From Cafeteria roenbergensis (lineage: Eukaryota; Sar; Bigyra; Bicosoecida; Cafeteriaceae): a stretch of 64,000 nucleotides of DNA. Under the pieces are notes generated by a model. That model did no database searches. It saw only the letters and a program-made list of their open reading frames with translations, and had not been told where the DNA came from. Position 1 is the stretch's first letter. Each line of letters begins with the position of its first letter. The position numbers and the translations under genes are program-made. Location: contig VLTN01000033.1 in NCBI GenBank assembly GCA_008330645.1, positions 1 to 64,000 of the forward strand, read 5' to 3'. Positions 49,036 through 57,000 of this stretch are shown here, piece by piece.

Positions 49036-51150
49036 ATGCAGGTGGACCTGCTGCTGGCAGCGCTGGCCGCTGCTGCGACGCTGGCTGCAGCCGTGCAGCT
49101 GGTCAGGGAGTATGCCCACTCGTCCGTGAGCACCCCCATCAAGGTGACGGTTGCCCTTTCGTGGTTCCTCGGCTTTGTGGGACTGGCGCTGCTTCCGCTC
49201 GACTCCGCCATGGTGAGCGGCGCGGTGACTGCGAGCGGCCCTTGGCTGGTGCCTGTCTGGAGAGGCCTGTACTGGGTCACGTTCGTGCTTGCATGGGTGG
49301 TGCTTCCTGTTCTCATCGAGGGCGAGGCCAGCGGGGAGCTGCAGTGGAGCCGCAAGGTGTGGACTGGCTTGCGCGTGACGCTGGTGGGCTATGCCTGGGC
49401 CGCCGCAGCGGCTGCGGTTGTGGCCACCTGGTTCCTCGTGACGGGGCGGCTGAGCGTGGGGCAGCTGATGGCAACGTCGGTGACCGCTGCGGATGCGTAC
49501 GGTCAGGCGTTGTCGGCGCTGCTGGGCGGGTACGGGCTCGTGCTGTTGCCCCGCTTCGCGGCCAGAGGAGGGATCTCCACGGGCGGCGGCGGCTCGGGCG
49601 AAGGCGCTGCGGAGGGCGCTGCAATCGAGGCGTGGCGGGCGGCTGAGGCGTGGGACGCCGCGCGTGCGGAGTTCGAGCAGCTCCGCAGGGACGTCTACCA
49701 CGCCCGCGCGGCGGAGGAGGGCCACGGCGGCGAAGTGGGGGAGCTGATCGAGGAGGCGCACAGGCGGTGCGAGGACCACCTGCTGGCCAGGGCGGCGCGC
49801 GGCGAGGCGCGCGGGCCTGCCGCGCTGGTGATGCCGGACGGAGCCAGGGTGCCCGACCCGGCGCTGGGTGCCGGAGGCAGCGCGCGAAACCCTGCCGCTG
49901 CTGCGCCCGCGAGCGCTGCCGTGGGGGCGAGTGGCGGGGGCGGCGAGGGAGCGGCCGGGGCGGCGGCGGCGGCGGCAAGCGGCCTCTCGAGGGCGGCGAG
50001 GCGCGCGGCCCGGACACCCGGCTTCGGGGCCACGGCAGGGGCGGCCCCCTTCGGCGCGCCGGCGGGTCCGAAAAGCCTCGTCGGCCCGGCGCGGGTGCGT
50101 CGCGAGGACGCGCGGCGGCTGCTTGCGCGCGCGGCGCAGGCCGCCTTTGACGGAGAGCAGGTCGCTCTGGTGTGGCACCGCCAGGTGCTGGCGCACGTTG
50201 CGCGCCGCGGCGGCGGCGGCGGAGGAGGAGGCGGCGGTGGCGGTGGAGGGGGCGGGCAGGGCCCCGGGGAGAGGCGCAGGGGCCTGCCAGGCGCGAGCCT
50301 GTGGGTGCGCGGGGGGGCCTGGGCGGCCCTGCTGGCGGCGGCGGCGTGCAGCGCGGCCGTGGCGCTGGGCAACCTGGCCCTGCCGCTGCTGGTGGCGGGG
50401 GTTCCCGAGGCCGCGGCGTGGTCTCCCGTCCTGCTGGCGCTCGACGCCTCCGCGGGCGTGTGCGGGGAGCCGTGCCGCGCTGTCGGGTTCGCCGGCGTGC
50501 TGGCGTGGGTGTGCCTGGCCGTGTTCTGCGGCCTCTTCTCCCTCTCGCTGTTCCGCTCCACCACCCTGTACAGGGGGCGGCTCACCGGCGCGCGTGCGCT
50601 GCTGTTCAACGCAGTGTACGCCTGCCGGCTGCAGTTCTCCCTCGGCCTCCAGGTGCTGCATCTCACCGGGTGGCACGCGCGCGGGGGCGGCCGCTCCGCC
50701 ACCGCCCTCCAGACCGCGCTCGGGGCGGCGCCGGGCATGGCCTGGGTGGACGCAACCATCCCCGTGATCGGCTCGGCCATCGCCGCCGCGCTGGCGCTGG
50801 GGCTGGCAGACCTCTGCCTGCGAGCGGCCGGGCTGCCCGAACTCGCCGGCTCGGACTCGGACAACTTGCGGGCCGGGTCGCTCGCCCTGCGGCGGGGAGC
50901 CACCGCCGAGGCCGCACGGTCCAGGGCAGCGGCCAGTCGCGCAGCGGCAGCCGCGGGGCGGACACCCGACCGCGAAGGCGACGGCGACGCGGACTCGGCG
51001 CCGCTCCTGGCGGCCGGGCGCGAGATCGACGTTGTGGGGCCGGCGTCGCCCCTGCAGATGGGACCGCTGGCCGTTGTGGCCGCGGGCAGCTCAGCACCGC
51101 CTCTCCGGGGACCGGGACTGCTCCGGCAGGGCACCCGCCTGCGCATCTGA
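49036..51150 (+). CDS. LMBR1 domain protein, LMBRD2-like
   Basis: 704 residues from ATG 49036, which places the first membrane segment at the N-terminus (MQVDLLLAALAAAATLAAAV). The family pattern is followed throughout: ALSWFLGFVGLALLPLD; WRGLYWVTFVLAWVVLPVL; GGYGLVLLPR before a cytosolic helical loop; a second membrane block from about 420 (WAALLAAAACSAAVALG); CLAVFCGLFSLSLFR; and ALLFNAVYACRLQFSLGLQVLHLTG. About nine membrane segments are expected. LMBRD2 associates with beta2-adrenergic receptor signalling in animals; related LMBRD1 works in lysosomal cobalamin export. The role here is unknown. The middle loop has Ala/Gly-rich and poly-Gly (13 in a row) insertions; the tail is acidic and Arg-rich. 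Confidence 0.82.
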   Translation: MQVDLLLAALAAAATLAAAVQLVREYAHSSVSTPIKVTVALSWFLGFVGLALLPLDSAMVSGAVTASGPWLVPVWRGLYWVTFVLAWVVLPVLIEGEASGELQWSRKVWTGLRVTLVGYAWAAAAAAVVATWFLVTGRLSVGQLMATSVTAADAYGQALSALLGGYGLVLLPRFAARGGISTGGGGSGEGAAEGAAIEAWRAAEAWDAARAEFEQLRRDVYHARAAEEGHGGEVGELIEEAHRRCEDHLLARAARGEARGPAALVMPDGARVPDPALGAGGSARNPAAAAPASAAVGASGGGGEGAAGAAAAAASGLSRAARRAARTPGFGATAGAAPFGAPAGPKSLVGPARVRREDARRLLARAAQAAFDGEQVALVWHRQVLAHVARRGGGGGGGGGGGGGGGGQGPGERRRGLPGASLWVRGGAWAALLAAAACSAAVALGNLALPLLVAGVPEAAAWSPVLLALDASAGVCGEPCRAVGFAGVLAWVCLAVFCGLFSLSLFRSTTLYRGRLTGARALLFNAVYACRLQFSLGLQVLHLTGWHARGGGRSATALQTALGAAPGMAWVDATIPVIGSAIAAALALGLADLCLRAAGLPELAGSDSDNLRAGSLALRRGATAEAARSRAAASRAAAAAGRTPDREGDGDADSAPLLAAGREIDVVGPASPLQMGPLAVVAAGSSAPPLRGPGLLRQGTRLRI

Positions 51151-51449
51151 CGTGGCCCCCCGCCTGCGCACAGGCGCCATCCTCTTCCCCGGGTAGCGCG
51201 CGCGCGTGACGCTAGCACCCCGGGCAGGCAGGCACAAGGAGCGGAGCAGGCACGCCTGCCCCCCCGCCACACATACAGACACGTTCAGCAGCACCAAGGA
51301 GGCCCCTGCCGGCGCCATGCGAGCGCCAGGCACGTCGCGTTGCGCAGCGTGTGTGCTGGTCAGTTTTTTTGCGCGCGCGTGTGTTGCTGCGTGCCCCGGC
51401 AAGCTCGAGGCGGCCATTGCAGTCGCGCCGTCCTCCAGCCGCAGCGCAC

Positions 51450-53720
51450 TCAGAACTCATCCATGTCGATGTCACGCACTTCGTCCGCCTCGCCCTCCAG
51501 CTCAGCCTCCTCCATGCCTCCGTCGGCAATGCCGAACGGCACCGGGGCGTCCTCGCCGGCGGTGCCGTCGGCGGCAGCCTCCATGGCTGCGCGCTTGGCC
51601 TGCCGGCCCACCTCGGCCGCCTCGGCCTTCTTGGCCGTGGCAAAGGCAGCCGCCGCCGCCTTGCGCTCTGCCGCCATGAACGAGGCCACGCCCTCCGTGT
51701 CGGTCGGCTTGAGCGACGAGGCGGAGCGCTGGCGGGCCACCTCCGCGGCGCGCGCCTCGGCAGACGCGATCACGGCGCGGATGCGCGCCTTCCAGCCGGC
51801 GCCCACCCCGCCGGCAAGCACCGCGCCCGCGCGGCGCGAGGTGGCGAGCTTGGCGAGGGCGCGCAGCTGCGCCATAACGGGGCCGGCGACCTCGGGGAAG
51901 GCGGGGGAGGTGTGGTGCACGCGCAGCCAGTCGTTGAGGACGGCGAGCGCGCGGTCGAGGAGCGCCCCGCGCACGGGCGGCGACGTGAGCATGCCGCTCT
52001 GGATGCGGAGCACGGAGGAGAGCATGGTCGCCAGGCGGGTGGCCTCGGCGGTGACCGGCTTGTGCTTGCGAGGGCCGCCGGCGCTCCCCTCGGCGGCCTG
52101 GGGGGACGTCGCGCCCTTGCCCGTGACGGCGAAGGTGGCGACCTCAATGAGCGGCTGGGCGCAGGGGACGAAGGAGCCGGTGGCCCACTGCAGCTCGACG
52201 AGGGCCTCGAGGATGTGCAGCTTGAGCGGCTGCCACGCCGGCCCGGGGGCGAGGCGGATGACGCCGAGAGCCACCTGGGTGAGGGGGAAGATGAGGTCGG
52301 CGAGCGGGTTGACGGCGGCGTCGGCGGAGGGGCCGGCGGCGTGGGCGCGCAGCACTGCGCACCAGAGGCGGACGGCGGAGACGAACTGCCAGCGGAGCAC
52401 CTTGTCGCGGTTCGAGCCGGTGGGGGAGGTGAGAGCGGCGCGGAGGTGCACGGCGAGCTGGCGAATGTAGACGAAGGCGTGACGGTAGGTCATGGCGGGG
52501 AAGATGCCGGCCGCCTCGACGACGCAGTTGCCCATGAGGGCGAGGCGGGCGGCGGCGTCGTTGCCCTGGCGCGCCACGGCCGAGGAGGTGGGCGCGCCGA
52601 GGGAGCGGGTGGCGCGCAGGAAGCCGACGTAGAGGCCCTTGAGGATGCGGTCGGCGCCCATGGCGGCGGGCAGCGCGAGGGCGCACTGGCGCAGGCGAAG
52701 GAAGGCGACGAGCTGCACCCCGGGGTCCTCCGACGTGGTCCACTGGGAGAGGAGGGCCTTGAGCAGGGAGCGCGCGTGCTTGGGGAAGGGCTCGAAGAGC
52801 GGCACCCAGGCGCGCAGGCAGCGCAGCGCAAAGACGGAGAGCGAGCGAGAGCGAAGGTTGGGAAGCAGGCGGAGCACGGCGCCGAGAGCGGCGCGGATGG
52901 TGGTGCGGTGGCGGGCGAAGCGGCTGCCGCTGAACACCGGGGCCGCGGCCTCGGCCGGCGCGTCTGCCCCGTCCTCGTCGCGCTGGCGCTTGCCCCGAGC
53001 CGCCTTGGCGGCTGCAGGGGCGCCGGTGACCGCGGCCAGCAGCAAGCCCGGCAGGCGGCGCAGGCCCGCCACCAGAACTCGGTGGTAGACTGCCACCGTG
53101 GTGATGGAGTACTTGAGCGACTCGGCGTCGGCGTCGCCCTTGCCGTTGCCCCCGACGCCGCCTGCCTCCGCCGCCGCTGCCGCCGCGCGCAGGGCATGGA
53201 CAAGCTCCCGCACCGCCTTGGTGTGGCCCTCCGCCACCGCGAGCTGCGCCATCTTCTCGACGGCGGACACCGTCAAGACGGTGCCCTGCGGGGCGCCCGT
53301 GACCTCTGCAGCAGCGGCACGGGCCTCCGCGGTCTCGGCCTCGTCCTCCTCCTCGTCCGAGGACGAGTCATCGTCATCGTCGTCGTCACCATGGGCCTCG
53401 TCCTCCTCGTCCTCCTCGTCGTCGTCCTCGCCCGCGCTGCCGTCGCCCTCCTCGTCCGTCGACGCCGAGGCATCGTTGTCGGACTCATCGTCGTCGTCGT
53501 CTTCCCCCTCCTCGTCGCTCTCCGCGGCTGCGCCTGCCCGCTTCGCGGACTTGCTGCCGCGTGCCGGGCGGGCGGCCTTCTTCCCCGACCTGCCTGCCTC
53601 CTTGGCGCCCATGGCACTGAGAAGCGCAGGGTCCTGCTTCTTCAGGAAGGCGAAGAACTCCGGGTCTGCGGACGCAAGCCGCTCCATCTCTTTTTGCTGC
53701 GAGGCCTTTTTCGAGGGCAT
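51450..53720 (-). CDS. NOC2: Nucleolar complex protein 2 (NOC2)
   Basis: 756 residues from ATG 53720 (MPSKKASQQKEMERL), the expected basic start; the frame runs on to 54566 but would overlap the divergent LIM gene. Residues 15-40 contain the conserved DPEFFAFLKKQDPALL box. An acidic Asp/Glu/Ser tract (about 75-130) follows, typical of nucleolar proteins. The NOC2 helical-repeat body has KYSITTVAVYHRVLV, LRCLRAWVPLFEPFPKHARSLLKALL, LKGLYVGFLRATR, FIPAMTYRHAFVYIRQLAVHLR-like and LPLADLIFPLTQVALGVIRL-like segments. NOC2 pairs with NOC1 and then NOC3 to move pre-60S particles from nucleolus to nucleoplasm. The C-terminus is Glu/Asp-rich. Confidence 0.9.
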   Translation of the reverse strand: MPSKKASQQKEMERLASADPEFFAFLKKQDPALLSAMGAKEAGRSGKKAARPARGSKSAKRAGAAAESDEEGEDDDDDESDNDASASTDEEGDGSAGEDDDEEDEEDEAHGDDDDDDDSSSDEEEDEAETAEARAAAAEVTGAPQGTVLTVSAVEKMAQLAVAEGHTKAVRELVHALRAAAAAAEAGGVGGNGKGDADAESLKYSITTVAVYHRVLVAGLRRLPGLLLAAVTGAPAAAKAARGKRQRDEDGADAPAEAAAPVFSGSRFARHRTTIRAALGAVLRLLPNLRSRSLSVFALRCLRAWVPLFEPFPKHARSLLKALLSQWTTSEDPGVQLVAFLRLRQCALALPAAMGADRILKGLYVGFLRATRSLGAPTSSAVARQGNDAAARLALMGNCVVEAAGIFPAMTYRHAFVYIRQLAVHLRAALTSPTGSNRDKVLRWQFVSAVRLWCAVLRAHAAGPSADAAVNPLADLIFPLTQVALGVIRLAPGPAWQPLKLHILEALVELQWATGSFVPCAQPLIEVATFAVTGKGATSPQAAEGSAGGPRKHKPVTAEATRLATMLSSVLRIQSGMLTSPPVRGALLDRALAVLNDWLRVHHTSPAFPEVAGPVMAQLRALAKLATSRRAGAVLAGGVGAGWKARIRAVIASAEARAAEVARQRSASSLKPTDTEGVASFMAAERKAAAAAFATAKKAEAAEVGRQAKRAAMEAAADGTAGEDAPVPFGIADGGMEEAELEGEADEVRDIDMDEF

Positions 53721-54044
53721 GGCTGGACTTCGACGGGTCCCGACCGGGAGCGGCCGCACGGGGCAGCCGACAGGGAGAGAGCGCGCCTGGCGCCCTTGGA
53801 CCGAGCTCGACGGCGGACAAGCTGCCGCGCGGGTGCGGAGGCGCGGGGCGCCGAAGGGCTGCAGCAGCGCACCGCCGGGCAGAGCCGCACCGCGGTCGTC
53901 GGCAGAGCCGAGTCCGTTCGGTGGCAACAAGCGGCAAAAGCGGGGCGGTTGCGGACTCGGCGCCGAGATCGCGCCCGCCGCCTGCGAGCGCAGGAGGCTC
54001 CCGCGACCGCCGGCCCCGCTCCTCCCCCTTCCCCTGGCCCAAGC
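53721..54044. promoter_or_regulatory. Divergent promoter region, NOC2 / LIM-WW protein
   Basis: 324 bases between opposing start codons. Both strands' frames are partly open through it, a by-product of high GC. No TATA-like motif; a GAAAAAGGCC-type patch near 53705 lies just inside the NOC2 coding start. Confidence 0.35.
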
Positions 54045-57000
54045 ATGGCTGCGCCCCGGCTCCCCGTCGACGACCCGCTGGGGGCCGCCGACTCGGAGGC
54101 GTTCCGCAAGGCGCGCCAAGCGTTCTGCGAATCCCGTGCGAACGCGGGCGCGCTCTGTGGCATGGACGGCAAGGACGCGATGGAGACCGAGCGCGTGGTG
54201 TTCTCCCGGACCATCAGGAAGGTCAACCGCCGCGGCGTGGCGCAGCCCCGCTCGCTCGTGGTGACCTCGCTTGCCGTGTACAACCTCAAGCCGAAGCAGC
54301 TGTCGCGCTGGCAGCGCCGCATCGGCCTGCACGAGCTGGAGGAGCTGGTCGTCAGCCCGCCAGAGTCCAAGCAATGGAGCCTCCTGCTGCACATGTGGGC
54401 CGCCTCCGAGGAGTACGACTATCTGCTGGAGTTTGACAACGAGGCGGATCGCAAGGCGGCAACTGCGGCAGTTTCGTCCGCCTTCCGCGAGCTGGTCGGG
54501 AGGCCCATGAGCGAGCTCTCTCTGCCGGTGGCTGAGCTGTCGAAGCGGCGCGTCCTCAAGACGCAAGCGCGCGCTCGGGCCAAGTCTGCGACAGCGGAAT
54601 CACACCGGGTCCGCGAGTCGCGCGCGTCCGTGGTGAGAACCAACGTTGCCGCGAGGCGCAGCGTGTCCTCGTCTACGGGCTTCCTGGGGGTGTCTGGCGC
54701 GGGCAGCGCCCGCGCGTCGGCGACGGCTGCGCAGCTGGGCGGTGCGGCGTCCCCCGGCGGCGCGTCGGCTCGCTCGATGGCCTCCGACCTGGCGGCAGTC
54801 TCTGAAGGGCTGCTGCCGGAGCAGGGCCAGGACCGCCTCGTGGCGTGCGGGTGCTCCCGCGGTCTCACGGGCCCCTCGGACCGGGCCGCGTGGGACGCCG
54901 CTTCCCGCGAGCTCGCCCGCACGGCACTGAGCGTGGTGGACGCAGTGGCGGCGCGCGCGCGCGCGGACGACTCCCGCGCCATGCCCATGCTCAAGCGAGC
55001 AGAGGACGAGCATGGCCGGGCATCCGAGCTCGCTTGCGCGCGGCTGGTCGCCGACACAGTGCTGCACCCGCAGGCCTCTGCCTCGCTGCACTCGTGGCTG
55101 GGCAGCATGCAGGCGGACGCCGCGCAGCTGTTTGAGGCCGCCGCCGCGCTCTCCTCCAGGCCGTTCCGACCAAAGGTGGTCGCTGCTGCAGCAGGGGACG
55201 GGCAGAGCGACGGCGAGGCGGACTCGGACAGTGTGCCCGACATCGACGACGGGAGCACGGCAGCCGGTGGCGGCGACGACGACGATGACGACGACGACGG
55301 CGGCGGCCCGCCCCTGGCCGCTCTCACGACGTACGAAGACGCAGGCGAGATGCGCGGGTGGTGGCTGCGCGTGCTGTGGGACCTGCACTCACGCGCCGCC
55401 GATGCCGGGGGGGGCTCCAGCCCCGCAGCCGCGGCTGCCAGCGCCGCGGCGGGAAAGGGGCCCGGCAGCAGCCCGACCCGCTACCAGGACGTGGCCGAGG
55501 CAGTGGGCCGGTTCTACGAGGTGGTGCCCGCGCTGCTGGCCTCGCCCTTCCCCGCCGGCCCGGCGTTCATCGTGGGGCTGCGGGCGGAGATCGCGCGCCG
55601 CAACGGCATCGGCAGCAAGCAGGACAGCAAGGGCTTTGCCTCCAGGTCGGCGGGCGCGGCTCCGTGGTCGCACGCATCCGCCTCTGTGCTGGAGCAGGCG
55701 GCGGCCTCCCCGTGGGTGAGCGAGGCTCTCTCGGACGACGTGGCCACCGCGGCCGTGGCGTCAACTGCGGACCGCGTGACCTCCACGCCCGGCACCCGCA
55801 CCGGGCACGGCTTCGTCCCCCTGGAGGAGAGCGTGTACCTGGCCCTGCTCGAGATCATGATGGGGCAGCTGCACCGGCCGGGGGACGGCGAGCAGGGCGC
55901 CGAGACGTTCGGGCAGCTGGTGCGGCAGGCCCCCATGATCTCCCTCATCATGCGGCTCGCGCCGTCGGCGCCCACTTGGGCCGTGCGCCTGCGCGTGGTG
56001 AAGGACATCAACGTGCTGCTGGTGCGAAAGGACGACAATTTCGCGCGCGTCATGGCCGCCGGCGACTGGCCCGCGTGGCTCGTGCCGCTGCTGTCCGTGG
56101 TCCCCAAGCGCGACGAGGACCGCGACCCCCGCGTGAAGGAGTACTCCAAGTTCGTCATGAACCTCTACGCCATGCTCCTCTACCACGTCATGGCGCGCGG
56201 CGGCGACGACGTCGAGGACACCATCGGCCGCCTGTTCGCACAGATGCGCCGCCAGAGCGGGGCGTGGTCGGGCGACGTCGTTGCTGTGGCCCGCAGCGTC
56301 CTCTCCAACCTGCTGGTCAAGATCGGCAGCGGGTGCAAGCGGTGGCGCAAGGACCTCACCCAGCCGCAGTGGGGCGGCCTCTTCGCCGTCGCCCGCGTCA
56401 TCGAGGACTTTTGCTTCTACCGCCCCGAAGAGGCAGAGCAGTCCGGCGACACGCTCAGGGTCGCGGCAGCCACCGCGGAGCTGGCGAAGCTTGCCGACCG
56501 GCGGAATGCCCGCGAGCCCCAGCCGCCCCCTGCCGCGGACGTCGGGGCCGACCAGGCAGCCACGTCGGGCGGTGGCGACGACGACGGCGACGACGACGGG
56601 CCGTCGGGCGGCGACGGCAACGACGGCCCCGTCCTCGAGTGGCGCTCCCACGGCGTGTGCGCCGTCAGCCGCTCAGGCGGGGTCGTGCCGGGGCTCGTGC
56701 CCCTCCTTCCCGAGTTCGCGTCGCCTGCCGCCGTGGTGCCCCTTGCCACGAGCGCCGACGGAAAGGTGGACCGCGCAAGCCCCGGCCTGCACCTGGGCGA
56801 GGCCGACGGCGAACCCCTGGACCTGAAGCTGGCCAAGCGCACGCTGACGCTGCTCACGAAGCTCGGCCTCAAGGCCAAGGGCAAGGGCGGCGCTGCTGCG
56901 GCTGCCTCGGCCGGGGCCTCCGCCGCTGAAAAGCAGGTCAGGCGTCACGGCGCCGGGCTTGTGGAGGCGTTCGAGGGCATTGTCAAGTTCTTCGAGAGCG

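Noticed and set aside
53380-53530. TCGTCC-rich tract as a mobile or regulatory repeat
   Set aside because: It is the coding sequence of the NOC2 acidic region (GAC/GAG codons).
51351-54044. 900-codon N-terminal extension of the LIM protein frame
   Set aside because: It is antisense to NOC2, which has family motifs. The LIM protein starts plausibly at 54045.
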